A stretch of 64,000 bases of DNA from an uncultured Bacteroidales bacterium (GCA_900317285.1 ONGA01000002.1:62001-126000), one strand, 5' to 3'; numbered from the stretch's first letter, positions 52,338-62,049 are shown. The notes: generated from the letters alone by a model not told the origin. Program-made: numbers and translations.

Positions 52338-54008
52338 ATGAAATACTCCAAATTCATCCTCACCACGCTCCTTTCTTGCTTTGCCTCTCTGGCTTCAGCG
52401 CAAGGCATACTGGGCGGTCACGTGACTGGCGACGTGCAAGTCGACGGCCAGATGAGCCACGCCGACGACGTCATCGGGGCAGACGATGTCCCCGAGAAAC
52501 TGCGTCTCAATACTCGAGCCGACATCCTTTATACCAATGGTGGATTCAGCGCCGGCATACGCTTCGAGATGTATCAGAACCCTCTCCTCGGATTCGACAA
52601 CGAATGGAAACAAGGGCAAGGGTTGGCAAACTACTTTGTCTCCTACAGCACCGAACGGCTGACCGTTACCGCCGGTAATTTCTATGAGCAGTTCGGTTCG
52701 GGCATGATTCTTCGCACCTATGAGGACCGCTTCCTCGGACTCGACAATTCCCTCTTCGGCTTCAACGCCACGTTCCGCCCCATCAACGGCATCACCTTTA
52801 AAGCCCTGATTGGACGACAGCGGTATTACTGGGATTATGCCGAGAGCCTCGTGCGCGGAATCGACGGCGAAGTGAATCTCAACAGCATCATCCATCCCAT
52901 GCAGGGCAGCAAGCTCCATGTCACTCTCGGAGCCGGTTTTGTCAGCAAATACGAGGATGACGAGACCATCCCCTCTTCTCTGAATCCGGAATACCGTCTC
53001 AACCTGCCTCTCAATGTAGGCGCCGCATCCTTCAGGATGGATCTCGCCTACGGCAACTGGAGCCTACAGACCGAATATGCCCACAAAGGACAGGACCCCT
53101 GGGCCGACAACAAGTACATTTTCCGCGAAGGCAACGCATTCCTACTCGACCTCAACTACTCCCAGCATGGATTCAGCGCCGGTATCCAAGCCAAACGAAT
53201 CGACAACATGGGATTCAAGTCCGTCCGCAGCCAAAGCGGTCAGATGCTCTTCATCAACTACCTCCCACCCATCACCGAAAACCACACCTATGCCTTCCTC
53301 GCCATGTATCCTTATGCCACCCAAGTCAACGGTGAGCAAGGAATTCAGGGCGACATCATGTACAAATTCAAGAAAGGGACTCTCGTCGGTGGCAAATACG
53401 GCACCGACATTCACCTTAACTCTTCCGTGGTCATGGGCCTCGACACTGTTGTTATGGGCTACGCCGGTACCGACGGCTATACTCTCGACAAATTCCTCGG
53501 AGACACCTACTACGGCGACCTCTCTGTCGAGGTTTCAAAAAAACTCTCAAAAACCGTCAAACTCATCGCCACCTATGCCTATCAGGTATTCAATCCCGTC
53601 GTGGAAGGCGAAAGTGGTTCCCTGATCCATAACAATATTCTAATTGCCGACCTCTCTTGGAAAATCAACAAAGTCCACTCTCTCCGGTTTGAAGCCGAAT
53701 GGCTCGGCAGCGACAGCTACTACAACGCCGATGAGGAGAACCATCGCGACCGTCGCGGCGGCGACTGGATCATGGGACTTGCAGAATGGAACATCGGCAC
53801 CCACTGGTTCGTCTCCGCTTCCGACCAATACGCCTATAACAACGGCATCGGCAACTACTACAACCTCTCCGTCGGATACACCCATGGAGCCACCCGTTTC
53901 CAGCTTGGATATGGAAAACAGCGTGAGGGGCTCCTCTGCATTGGCGGTGTCTGCCGACGGGTTCCGGCCTCCAACGGTCTCACTTTCAGTCTAACCACCA
54001 GTTTCTAA
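52338..54008 (+). CDS. DUF6029-like outer-membrane beta-barrel protein
   Basis: 556 residues with a signal peptide (ending LASAQ near 22) and many amphipathic beta strands, ending in a Phe-terminated strand (NGLTFSLTTSF) as in outer-membrane barrels. A mid-region FYEQFGSGMILRTYEDRFLGLDNSLFG and repeated Tyr/Gly strands fit the Bacteroidota DUF6029 family, function unknown. Encoded between the TlpA-like and Omp28-like genes, so probably part of one envelope unit. Confidence 0.78.
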   Translation: MKYSKFILTTLLSCFASLASAQGILGGHVTGDVQVDGQMSHADDVIGADDVPEKLRLNTRADILYTNGGFSAGIRFEMYQNPLLGFDNEWKQGQGLANYFVSYSTERLTVTAGNFYEQFGSGMILRTYEDRFLGLDNSLFGFNATFRPINGITFKALIGRQRYYWDYAESLVRGIDGEVNLNSIIHPMQGSKLHVTLGAGFVSKYEDDETIPSSLNPEYRLNLPLNVGAASFRMDLAYGNWSLQTEYAHKGQDPWADNKYIFREGNAFLLDLNYSQHGFSAGIQAKRIDNMGFKSVRSQSGQMLFINYLPPITENHTYAFLAMYPYATQVNGEQGIQGDIMYKFKKGTLVGGKYGTDIHLNSSVVMGLDTVVMGYAGTDGYTLDKFLGDTYYGDLSVEVSKKLSKTVKLIATYAYQVFNPVVEGESGSLIHNNILIADLSWKINKVHSLRFEAEWLGSDSYYNADEENHRDRRGGDWIMGLAEWNIGTHWFVSASDQYAYNNGIGNYYNLSVGYTHGATRFQLGYGKQREGLLCIGGVCRRVPASNGLTFSLTTSF

Positions 54009-54014
54009 TCCCCC

Positions 54015-54857
54015 ATGAAAAACATCATGCATCATTCTAAATTCATAATCGCAGCCACCGCACTTCTCTTTGCTGCCTGCGATAAAATCCAGCCCGAGGA
54101 CTACACCGTCTACGATGGCGCCTCCATCAGTTGGACCGCGTCAAACCTCACTCTCGACACCGTCCAGCGTGCCTATGTCGAGAAATACACCGGCCCCAAC
54201 TGCTCCAATTGTCCCGATGCCGATGCCACACTCAACACCGCACATCATCAGTTCGGCGACAGTCTCATCATTGTCACCATCAACCACCGCTCAGGTTCTC
54301 AAAGCGAACCTTATCCCGGAGATGAAGACATGCGCACTGACGGAGGAAATGCTTGGGATGAACACTACGGCATCAACGCCATACCGGCGGCCTTCATCAA
54401 CCGTAACACTGACAAGCACTACCTCGGAGCCATGCCCAGCATCATCACCGACATCAACACTCTCCTTCAACAAAAGCCCTCTGTCGCCATTCAGGTGTCA
54501 GCCATCCACCACACCAGTGTAGATATCACTGTCGACGTCAACCTCTTGCAGAATTTCTCATCGAAACTGACACTAACAGCCCTCATCACCGAAGACTCCC
54601 TTGTCTATAAACAAAACAACCACAACGTCACTGTCGACGACTACGTGCACAACCACATGCTGCGCAAGGTCATCACTGGCTTCTGGGGTCGTGAGATAGA
54701 TTGTGCCGGCATCGCTGGCGAAAAACTCCGTGGCACCCTCTCCTTCTCCCCCTCTCCTTCCATCAAACTTGCCAACAGCCATATCGTGGTCTTTGTCAGC
54801 GACAAAAACACCCGGCGAGTACTCAATGCCGCCTCCTGCCGCATCACCAACCCGTAA
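54015..54857 (+). CDS. Omp28-related outer-membrane lipoprotein
   Basis: 280 residues. The signal sequence ends in a lipobox (TALLFAAC near residue 22). The family block VEKYTGPNCSNCPDADATL near residue 58 carries a thioredoxin-like CxxC; INAIPAAFINR follows near 120. In Porphyromonas the relative is a surface lipoprotein. The CxxC next to a TlpA-like gene suggests a thiol exchange between the two; this is inference. Confidence 0.82.
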   Translation: MKNIMHHSKFIIAATALLFAACDKIQPEDYTVYDGASISWTASNLTLDTVQRAYVEKYTGPNCSNCPDADATLNTAHHQFGDSLIIVTINHRSGSQSEPYPGDEDMRTDGGNAWDEHYGINAIPAAFINRNTDKHYLGAMPSIITDINTLLQQKPSVAIQVSAIHHTSVDITVDVNLLQNFSSKLTLTALITEDSLVYKQNNHNVTVDDYVHNHMLRKVITGFWGREIDCAGIAGEKLRGTLSFSPSPSIKLANSHIVVFVSDKNTRRVLNAASCRITNP

Positions 54858-54869
54858 CACCATATAATC

Positions 54870-56210
54870 ATGAACCGTCGCATCCTGGGGCTTGCGCTAC
54901 CCAACATCGTCACCAACATCACCGTGCCTCTGCTCGGCATGGTGGACATGGCCATTGTGGGTCACCTCTCGGGCGACCATATCGGTGCCATCGCCATTGG
55001 CACCCAGATTTTCAACCTCATCTATTGGAACTTCGGATTCCTGCGAATGGGAACCAGCGGTTTCACCGCTCAGGCATTCGGTGCCGAACGATGGGACGAG
55101 TCCATCAAGATTCTCATCCGTGCCTGCGCCATCGCATTGGGAATCGCGCTGACACTCATCATTCTGCAGTGGCCCATATCGCTGGCTGTACCACATATCT
55201 TTGAAGGTAGCAACCATGTAATGAGCCTTGCGCTGACCTACTTCTTCGTACGCATCTGGTCCGCACCGGCCACCCTCGGACTTTATGCCATCAAGGGGTG
55301 GTTCATCGGCATGCAAGACTCCAAGACCCCCATGTGGATAGCCATCGCCCTCAACTGCGTCAACATCGTCGCCTCCCTGCTATTCGTCATCGTCCTCCAT
55401 TGGGACATCTTCGGCGTAGCCCTCGGCACCGTCATCGCCAATTACACAGGTCTCCTCTTGGGCATCATCTTCCTCCGCCGCAAGATAAGAAAAGACAAGA
55501 ACTTCTCATTTTTCACTCTTCACGTTTCACTTCTTAAAGAGGCTCTCCATTGGACTGAGATGCGCCGCTTCTTCAAAGTCAATTCCGACATCTTCCTCCG
55601 CACGCTCTGCCTCTCGGGTGTCTTCACTTTCATCACCGCAGCGTCGTCGCACATCAGCGACCAGATTCTTGCCGTTGATGCTCTACTTCTTCAGTTCTTC
55701 ACACTCTTCAGCTACATCATGGATGGTTTCGCCTATGCCGGCGAAAGCCTGGTGGGTCGTCACATTGGTGCCCGCCAGCTGCGCCACCTCAAACTGGCCA
55801 TGCGCTTGCTTATCCTTTGGGGACTGGCGTTGACAGTGGTCTTCACAGGTCTCTATGCTGCTTTCGGCAACCAGTTCCTGCACATCTTCACCGACAAACC
55901 CGATGTTATCGCCGCGGCAGGCGACTACATGACATGGGTGCTCGCCATCCCTGTCTGTGGCTTCGCAGCCTTCCTCTTCGACGGCATCTTCATCGGCGCC
56001 ACAGCTACCCGCACCATGCGCGATGCCATGTTCATCGCCACCGCAGCCTTCTTCGCCATCTACTACGGCTTGAAATATCATTTCGGCACCGCCGACGAAC
56101 ATGTGTGGAACAACATCCTCTGGACCGCCTTCATGGTCTTCCTCACCCTGCGCGGCCTGCTACAATGGATGAGACTCCGGAAAGACATATATGGGAAAAT
56201 TAAGAATTAA
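54870..56210 (+). CDS. MATE-family efflux transporter (DinF-like)
   Basis: 446 residues with twelve predicted helices. Characteristic starts IVTNITVPLLGMVDMAIVGHL near residue 11 and NFGFLRMGTSGFTAQAFGAE near 52. It exports drugs or metabolites in exchange for cations. Between helices 6 and 7 (about residues 208-223) the sequence KNFSFFTLHVSLLKEAL is encoded by TTTTTCACTCTTCACGTTTC, which looks like a repeat-derived insert. No terminator follows; the next gene begins 16 bases later. Confidence 0.87.
   Translation: MNRRILGLALPNIVTNITVPLLGMVDMAIVGHLSGDHIGAIAIGTQIFNLIYWNFGFLRMGTSGFTAQAFGAERWDESIKILIRACAIALGIALTLIILQWPISLAVPHIFEGSNHVMSLALTYFFVRIWSAPATLGLYAIKGWFIGMQDSKTPMWIAIALNCVNIVASLLFVIVLHWDIFGVALGTVIANYTGLLLGIIFLRRKIRKDKNFSFFTLHVSLLKEALHWTEMRRFFKVNSDIFLRTLCLSGVFTFITAASSHISDQILAVDALLLQFFTLFSYIMDGFAYAGESLVGRHIGARQLRHLKLAMRLLILWGLALTVVFTGLYAAFGNQFLHIFTDKPDVIAAAGDYMTWVLAIPVCGFAAFLFDGIFIGATATRTMRDAMFIATAAFFAIYYGLKYHFGTADEHVWNNILWTAFMVFLTLRGLLQWMRLRKDIYGKIKN
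55505..55534 (+). repeat. Possible repeat-derived in-frame insert in the MATE gene
   Basis: TTTTTCACTCTTCACGTTTC: degenerate TTCACTCTTCAC-type units in the cytoplasmic loop between helices 6 and 7. Only one copy is in the window, so the repeat nature is inferred. Confidence 0.35.
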
Positions 56211-56226
56211 AAAATAAGAATTAGGA

Positions 56227-57168
56227 ATGAAAGTTGTCTGTGGTAGGTGGTCAGTGGTCAGCAGGCTGTGTAAAATGGCTTGCGTGAGTTTACTTATCAA
56301 TTTTTTCACTTCAGTCCAGGCGCAGAACGACAGCACTCAGCTTGACTATATGAACGAGCGGTTGCGAGAAGCCGCCACTCCCGAAACCCGCGCCGAGATC
56401 TACTACCAAGACTTCGTCTACGCTCACGGAGGCTACTATAGTCCCTACGACCCTTTTTACAATCTGGCCGACACCCATCGCACCCAGATCTACCCATACA
56501 GTGCCGATAGTGCGCTAGCCATCCTTTCCCGTCTTTATTGGCAGGACGGCAAGGAGCACCTCTACTACCCCATCGTCCAACTCGAACACTTCCTCGGCCG
56601 TCGCCACGATGACGCCATCATTCCTCCCGACACCTCGGAATATTACATGCCGCTGCAAAGCGGCACCTACGACGACCTCGGTCCCGGTTGGGAGACCAAC
56701 TATGGTCAGTACCTCTTTCCCCATGTCCAATGGGCTCTCCTGCACTGTCAGAACTACACAGAGCTCTTCAGTACTTTCGGCGAACCCGACCTGTGGCACT
56801 CCAATGACGGCACAGCCATCCGCATGGTCGTCCACTACCTGCCAGGTACAGGTTTCAACCTCATACGCGTCTGCATGTTCAACGGGCAGCCCACTGCCTT
56901 CCTCCGCACAGGCTACCAAATCTACAGGGAAAAGGAATGGTCCTACGTCGCAAATAAAACCAAAGAGCTCAAACTCTCGCTATCGCAGTGGCAGGAAATA
57001 ATAAGCCTGGCCACCGCCATCGACACCCTCCCCTGGGAGACCAAGGGAACCGACATCGACGGCAACCGCTACAGCTTCGAATACCGTCACGGAAGCTCCT
57101 ACCACAGCCACTATACCTGCTACGACCACACCGGCCTCTCTGAATACCTCTTAAAACTTTTCCACTAA
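56227..57168 (+). CDS. Secreted protein, function unknown
   Basis: 313 residues. The start is uncertain: from 56227 the first 14 residues (MKVVCGRWSVVSRLC) are encoded by GTGGTCAGTGGTCAG-type repeat units; an ATG at 56275 would give a signal sequence MACVSLLINFFTSVQAQ. The mature part holds YYQDFVYAHGGYYSPYDPFYNLADTHRTQIY and TAIRMVVHYLPGTGFNLIRVCMF. I do not recognise a family. Sandwiched between MATE and patatin genes with short gaps. Confidence 0.6.
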   Translation: MKVVCGRWSVVSRLCKMACVSLLINFFTSVQAQNDSTQLDYMNERLREAATPETRAEIYYQDFVYAHGGYYSPYDPFYNLADTHRTQIYPYSADSALAILSRLYWQDGKEHLYYPIVQLEHFLGRRHDDAIIPPDTSEYYMPLQSGTYDDLGPGWETNYGQYLFPHVQWALLHCQNYTELFSTFGEPDLWHSNDGTAIRMVVHYLPGTGFNLIRVCMFNGQPTAFLRTGYQIYREKEWSYVANKTKELKLSLSQWQEIISLATAIDTLPWETKGTDIDGNRYSFEYRHGSSYHSHYTCYDHTGLSEYLLKLFH

Positions 57169-57178
57169 ACAACAGAAG

Positions 57179-59254
57179 ATGATGATGAATTTTCGGACTA
57201 GACATATGATTCTGAGGATTGGCATCAGTCTTATTATTATCTTACTCCTTGCTCCATGCTCTTTGCAGGCGCAGAAGGGACGCCCGAAAGTGGCTGTTGT
57301 CCTCTCTGGCGGCGGAGCCAAAGGTGTGGCTCACATCAGTGCTCTCCGTGCCATCGAGCAGGCAGGCATCCCCATCGACATCATCACCGGCACCTCCATG
57401 GGATCTCTCATCGGCGGTCTCTATGCCGTGGGGTGGAGTTGCGACGAACTCGATTCCTTGGTCCGGAATCAGGAGTGGTCTTTCCTCCTCACCGACCGGG
57501 CACGTCCGGAAGCACTCGACATCGACACCCGGCGACTCCAAAGCATCTACCCCCTCTGGCATTCCTTCGTGCTCAACGGCACTAAAAACGAGGGAGCAGG
57601 CGTCATCCGGGGCATCAACCTCGACAGGCTCTTCGACAGGCTTCTTGACGGCTATCTCGACTCCATCTCTTTCGATTCCCTGCCCATTCCCTTCGCCTGC
57701 GTCGCCACCGATGTGGTCACCAACACCGAAATCGACTTCCGCTCCGGTTATCTCAAGCAGGCCATGCGTGCCTCCATGTCCATTCCGGGCGTCTTCTCCC
57801 CCGTCCGCATCGGCAACCGGTTGCTGGTCGACGGCGGCCTCCGCAACAACTACCCAGCAGATATCGCCCGTCAGATGGGAGCCGACATCATCATCGGCGT
57901 CACTGTCCAGGGCGACACCCTTACCGCCGACGACATCACAGGTCCCCTCGGCCTCTTCATGCAGATTATTGACATCAACTGCAAAAACAAATACAACGAC
58001 AACATCGCCCTGTCCGACCTCGTGATGAGTGTCGACGTCTCCGGCTATTCCGCCGCCTCGTTCACCAATGCTGCCATCGACACCCTCCTTCGCCGCGGTG
58101 CCGAGGAGGCTGCCCGTCACCGCGATGCACTCCTCGACCTGCGCCGCCGCAACGGCATCGACAGCGTCATCTACGCTCATCCCCAGGTGAGCGAGGAGAA
58201 CAAAGCAAGCAACTCCGGGAATCCCAACGCCCTCACTCCCGCCACCTACCCCCTTCTCACCAACCCCTTGGCAGGCGTCACTTTCCGCTTCGATAACGAA
58301 GAGACCGGTGCCCTCCAAATCGGTGCCCAGATGCCTTTCTCATGGCACGTCCCCATGGAACTTGCCGCACGCCTGCGCCTCGGCAAACGCCTGCAGTTCA
58401 ACATCGAACACCGTTTCTATCCACGCAGCATCACCTCCCCCTCTCTTTCCTACACCTTCCTGCTCAACGACATCGACATCTACTACAAGGGAGTTCGTAC
58501 CTACAACACAAAATACAGCCAGCACATCATCAACCTCACCCCCATCAACTCGCGTTTCCGCCAATACAAGATACGTGCCGGCCTGCGTTTCGACTACTAC
58601 GACTACTACGATCCCATCCTCTCCGCCAACGCCAACACCATTGAGTTCTCCAACCATCGCTACCTCTCCTACTTCTTCCAGTCTCTTCTCAACAACGAGA
58701 ACGACTACTACTTCCCCACCTCCGGCATCAACTTCCTCATCAACTTCTCCTACCACACCGACAACCTCGTCACCCTTGACGACGAGCCCGGCATACCCGA
58801 CCTCTCACTCCTCTGGCGCGTCAACCTCTCCCCTTCCGACAACTTCACTTTCCAGCCCTCCCTGTTCTCCCGCATGCTTTTCAGCAACAAGATTCCTCTG
58901 GCATACAGCAACGTGCTCGGTTCAAGACAGCAGATTGTCGAGCAGCAACTCGAATTCCCGGGTGTCCACAGCCTTGTGCAAGCACATCGTTACATCGTCG
59001 GCATCCAGCTGTCCACCCAGCATCAGGTGGCCCGCAACCACTACATCCTCGGCAGTATCGCCGCCGCACGCCATGTCGATGAACTCACCTCCTTCTTCGA
59101 CTCTGGAATCGACCTCGCAGGGTCGGGTTTCATCTACGGCGTCTCCCTCGGCTACGCCTACAGGTCCTTCCTCGGTCCCATCTCCGCCCAGCTCGGCTAC
59201 TCCACTCTTGCCCCCGGTCTCAACCTCTACATTAACATCGGTCACAATTTCTAA
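57179..59254 (+). CDS. Patatin-like phospholipase with C-terminal outer-membrane barrel (PlpD-like)
   Basis: 691 residues. Signal peptide to about residue 31 (SLQAQ). Patatin domain: VVLSGGGAKGVAHISALRAIEQAG (oxyanion loop) near residue 38, the nucleophile in GTSMGSLIGGLYAVG near 70, and the catalytic Asp in VDGGLRNNYPADIA near 218. The region from about 370 is a beta-rich barrel ending in a Phe-terminated strand (LNLYINIGHNF), as in PlpD/BamA-like fusions. Predicted lipid acyl hydrolase exposed at, or passed through, the outer membrane. Confidence 0.9.
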   Translation: MMMNFRTRHMILRIGISLIIILLLAPCSLQAQKGRPKVAVVLSGGGAKGVAHISALRAIEQAGIPIDIITGTSMGSLIGGLYAVGWSCDELDSLVRNQEWSFLLTDRARPEALDIDTRRLQSIYPLWHSFVLNGTKNEGAGVIRGINLDRLFDRLLDGYLDSISFDSLPIPFACVATDVVTNTEIDFRSGYLKQAMRASMSIPGVFSPVRIGNRLLVDGGLRNNYPADIARQMGADIIIGVTVQGDTLTADDITGPLGLFMQIIDINCKNKYNDNIALSDLVMSVDVSGYSAASFTNAAIDTLLRRGAEEAARHRDALLDLRRRNGIDSVIYAHPQVSEENKASNSGNPNALTPATYPLLTNPLAGVTFRFDNEETGALQIGAQMPFSWHVPMELAARLRLGKRLQFNIEHRFYPRSITSPSLSYTFLLNDIDIYYKGVRTYNTKYSQHIINLTPINSRFRQYKIRAGLRFDYYDYYDPILSANANTIEFSNHRYLSYFFQSLLNNENDYYFPTSGINFLINFSYHTDNLVTLDDEPGIPDLSLLWRVNLSPSDNFTFQPSLFSRMLFSNKIPLAYSNVLGSRQQIVEQQLEFPGVHSLVQAHRYIVGIQLSTQHQVARNHYILGSIAAARHVDELTSFFDSGIDLAGSGFIYGVSLGYAYRSFLGPISAQLGYSTLAPGLNLYINIGHNF

Positions 59255-59283
59255 AATCATCTTTCAATTTCCCAATTTATTCG

Positions 59284-59291
59284 TATATTTG
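59284..59291 (+). promoter_or_regulatory. TAnnTTTG box immediately before the DUF4254 start
   Basis: TATATTTG ends four bases before the ATG at 59296, so the transcript should start at or next to the start codon (leaderless). Confidence 0.5.
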
Positions 59292-59295
59292 CACC

Positions 59296-59889
59296 ATGAA
59301 AGCAATGGACATGTACGCCCTCTTCGAGAGGCAAATTATTGAATATCACAAGACCGACAACGTCGACGCACCACAGAACTGCCCCTTCCAAGAGGGCACT
59401 TTCGAAGCCATTCTTTGGGAAAAATCGTGGGTCGACACCGTGCAATGGCACCTCGAGGACCTCATCCGCCCCGACGACGTCGACCCCGTCTATGCCCTCC
59501 AGCTGAAACGCCGCATCGACCGCTCCAACCAGCACCGCACTGACCTCGTCGAACGCATCGACGACCACTACATGATGCTGTTCAAGGATGTCGCCCTTCT
59601 CCCCGACGCCGTCCTCAACACCGAGACTCCCGCCTGGGCTGTCGACCGCCTCTCCATCCTGGCACTCAAAATCTACCACTTCAGCATCGAAGCCAACCGC
59701 GGCGACAGTGAGCACCGCGCCAAATGCCAGACCAAGCTCGACACCCTCCTCACCCAGCGCGAGGACCTCTCCTCGGCCATCGACCAGCTTCTCGCCGACC
59801 TCGCCGCAGGCCGCAGACGCATGAAGCTCTACCGCCAGATGAAAATGTACAACGACCCGTCGCTCAACCCATCCCTCTACAAGAAGTAA
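59296..59889 (+). CDS. DUF4254 family protein
   Basis: 197 residues, cytosolic, alpha-helical with a charged coiled-coil-like C-terminal half. Blocks ILWEKSWVDTVQWHLEDLIRPDDVDP near residue 40 and NTETPAWAVDRLSILALKIYH near 115 fit DUF4254, a family usually found next to heptosyltransferase-like genes, as here. Function unknown, presumably envelope polysaccharide related. Probably read from a leaderless transcript. Confidence 0.8.
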   Translation: MKAMDMYALFERQIIEYHKTDNVDAPQNCPFQEGTFEAILWEKSWVDTVQWHLEDLIRPDDVDPVYALQLKRRIDRSNQHRTDLVERIDDHYMMLFKDVALLPDAVLNTETPAWAVDRLSILALKIYHFSIEANRGDSEHRAKCQTKLDTLLTQREDLSSAIDQLLADLAAGRRRMKLYRQMKMYNDPSLNPSLYKK

Positions 59890-59900
59890 CCCATCTCAAG

Positions 59901-60884
59901 TTGAAACACGTTCTGGTCATACGTCTCTCCGCCCTGGGCGATGTCGCTCTCATGGCTCCCCTGGTGCACGACTATGCCACCAACAACCCCGGCATCCGCT
60001 TCACCGTCGCCGGTCCTCCCCTGCTCGCCCCTCTCTTCGTCGGCATGGAGAATGTCGAATACTTGGGGCTCAAAAAGAAACAAAGTTTCATCAAGATTTA
60101 TAAGGCGCTCCTCGCCGTCGGTGCCGACACCGTCGTCGACCTCCACCGCGTCAACCGCGTAGGCTACGCTCTCACCCTCCTCCAGCTCCGCCAACTCTTC
60201 AATCCCCATTTCCGCCTCCGCGCCCTCCGCAAGGGCAAATTCACTCGCTGGCTCTACCTCCACCACCTCTATCACCACCCCCGCAAACCCCAGTACCAGC
60301 GCTACGACGAAGTCTTCAAGAGAGCAGGATTAAGGCTCACCCCCTGTCCCGCCTCGGCATCCACTCCCCTCTCCCCTGAAAAAAAGGTTGGAGCCGAGAC
60401 CACCATCGGCATCGCCCCCTTCTCCCAGCAGCAAGGCAAGATTTGGCCCTGGGAAAACATTTGCCGCCTCGTCAACATGCTCTCTGCCAGCGGCTTCCGC
60501 ATCCTTCTCTTCGGCAGCAAGGAAGAAGCACCGCAGCTCGAAACTCTCGCCTCAGCAAACGTCACCTCCCTCGCGGGGAAACAATCCTTCGCGGAAGAGT
60601 TGGAAATAATCAAAAGCCTGAGTCTCATGGTCTCCATGGACTCCTCCAACATGCACTTTGCCAGCATCCTCGGAGTCCCCGTGGTCAGCATCTGGGGCGC
60701 CACGCATCCCGATTTCGGCTTCTACCCCCAGCAGCAGAACCGCGACAACGCCCTCGTCGCCAACCTCCCCTGCCAGCCTTGCTCGGCATTCGGCAGCAAG
60801 CCATGCCGCTACGGCGACTACCGCTGTCTGGCGGCAATCACCCCCGAGATGGTCTTCGACAAAATCAAGTCAGTTCTTCAGTAA
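59901..60884 (+). CDS. Glycosyltransferase family 9 (heptosyltransferase-like)
   Basis: 327 residues from TTG at 59901, chosen because LKHVLVIRLSALGDVALMAPLVHDY is the standard GT9 start; the only in-frame ATG, at 59724, lies deep inside the upstream gene. Other blocks: IGIAPFSQQQGKIWPWENICRLVNML near residue 175, and LMVSMDSSNMHFASILGVPVVSIWGATHPDFGFYP near 245. It transfers a sugar, likely in lipopolysaccharide core assembly at the inner membrane. It follows DUF4254 after 11 bases and overlaps the converging gene by 15 bases. Confidence 0.88.
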   Translation: MKHVLVIRLSALGDVALMAPLVHDYATNNPGIRFTVAGPPLLAPLFVGMENVEYLGLKKKQSFIKIYKALLAVGADTVVDLHRVNRVGYALTLLQLRQLFNPHFRLRALRKGKFTRWLYLHHLYHHPRKPQYQRYDEVFKRAGLRLTPCPASASTPLSPEKKVGAETTIGIAPFSQQQGKIWPWENICRLVNMLSASGFRILLFGSKEEAPQLETLASANVTSLAGKQSFAEELEIIKSLSLMVSMDSSNMHFASILGVPVVSIWGATHPDFGFYPQQQNRDNALVANLPCQPCSAFGSKPCRYGDYRCLAAITPEMVFDKIKSVLQ

Positions 60885-62024
60885 CACGCCCACACGCAAC
60901 GCCAGCGTGAGCATCAGCGGCAGCAGTGCCATGCTCAGTCCGCACCACACCACCCACACCGCCGCCACGGCGAAGCAGCCTTCCTGCAGCCATAAAGCCC
61001 ATTTCGGACTGCGCTCCAGACGTATGGCGATGAGTATCAGCAGCGGCGACGCCCACAGGATGTTCAGGTTCCACTCCGTGCAGTAATGGTCGGTGCCGAA
61101 CCACATGAACAGCAGGGCCAAGCCCAACAGTCCGGCCAGAATAAACAAGGTCCTGTCGGCCCAACGCGGCATCTTCTGCTTCCATGTCAACAGCGCAACA
61201 GCCACAAACACAAGTGCAAACACCACCACTGGCGGGAAACTGCGCGACAGCGGGGCGCGCTTTTCGGGCAGGAGCTGCACGGACTCGTCGACAATGGGGC
61301 CGTCCGTGCCTTTGGGGTAAGTGCCTGCATAGATGTCGTGCATGACGATGGGGAGGAACATGCTCTCGACGTCGGTGCAACGGTGGTCGGCCGGGAGGCC
61401 AAAGAGGAGGTCGATGCCGAGTCGCCACCACTCGAGGGTGCCCTCGAGTTCGTGGGTAACCCAGCGGCGATAGGTCCTCACGGGGCCCTCATAGTCAGCA
61501 ATAAGCGTATCAGTATGTCCCAGCGACAAGCGCACCATGTCGCGGATGCGGGTGGCACAGTTGTCGCGGAAGAAATCGTAGCGGTAGTATCGGTTCTCGG
61601 GCTGGTAGTTCCATTCGAGCATAAGATAGAGGTTGTTGACCTCCTGTGGGGAGAGGTGCAGCCGCTGTTCCCATACGGCGCGGCCGTAATAGATATACTC
61701 CTCCATGAAGCCATTGAACGACGACCGCCCCAGCATGTAGTCGAGCTGTCCGCGCATGAACTTCCAGTAGAAATGCGGAGTGTCGAAGTCGAACGTGCCG
61801 TAGTTGTACACCAGATCGATTCCCTGGGCGGTGTCGCAGATACGTATAGCGCTGTGTCCGAAGGTAGTATAGAAATCATTGCCCGGTCCGCAGGTCAGCA
61901 CACTCGCCACAGCCGTCTGGCTCAACGGCATCTCCTGCGCCTGAACGGAATTGAAAATTGAAAATTGAAAATTGAAAATTAGGCCGACGCAGGCCAATAA
62001 TACAATTTTTGCGTTACGTTTCAT
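60870..62024 (-). CDS. DUF4105 family membrane protein (Lnb N-terminal-like periplasmic domain)
   Basis: 384 residues from ATG at 62024; a longer frame to 62252 would translate the palindromic repeats and is rejected. Signal sequence ([22 protein letters not shown]) whose core is encoded by a family A repeat. The periplasmic domain has TCGPGNDFYTTFGHSAIRI near residue 42 and YYRYDFFRDNCATRIRD near 145, the DUF4105/Lnb cysteine-histidine pattern. Four C-terminal membrane helices follow. In other bacteria the fold is linked to lipoprotein transacylation; here the role is unproven. Confidence 0.8.
   Translation of the reverse strand: MKRNAKIVLLACVGLIFNFQFSIFNSVQAQEMPLSQTAVASVLTCGPGNDFYTTFGHSAIRICDTAQGIDLVYNYGTFDFDTPHFYWKFMRGQLDYMLGRSSFNGFMEEYIYYGRAVWEQRLHLSPQEVNNLYLMLEWNYQPENRYYRYDFFRDNCATRIRDMVRLSLGHTDTLIADYEGPVRTYRRWVTHELEGTLEWWRLGIDLLFGLPADHRCTDVESMFLPIVMHDIYAGTYPKGTDGPIVDESVQLLPEKRAPLSRSFPPVVVFALVFVAVALLTWKQKMPRWADRTLFILAGLLGLALLFMWFGTDHYCTEWNLNILWASPLLILIAIRLERSPKWALWLQEGCFAVAAVWVVWCGLSMALLPLMLTLALRVGVLLKN
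61949..62000 (+). repeat. Family A repeat over the DUF4105 signal peptide
   Basis: Four AATTGAAA units then AGGCCGACGCAGGCCAATAA, matching the left arm and centre of the elements at 1507-1588 and 17417-17500. On the coding strand it reads [11 protein letters not shown] within the signal peptide. Confidence 0.7.
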
Positions 62025-62049
62025 GTTGTCAATAACTTTCAATTTCACT

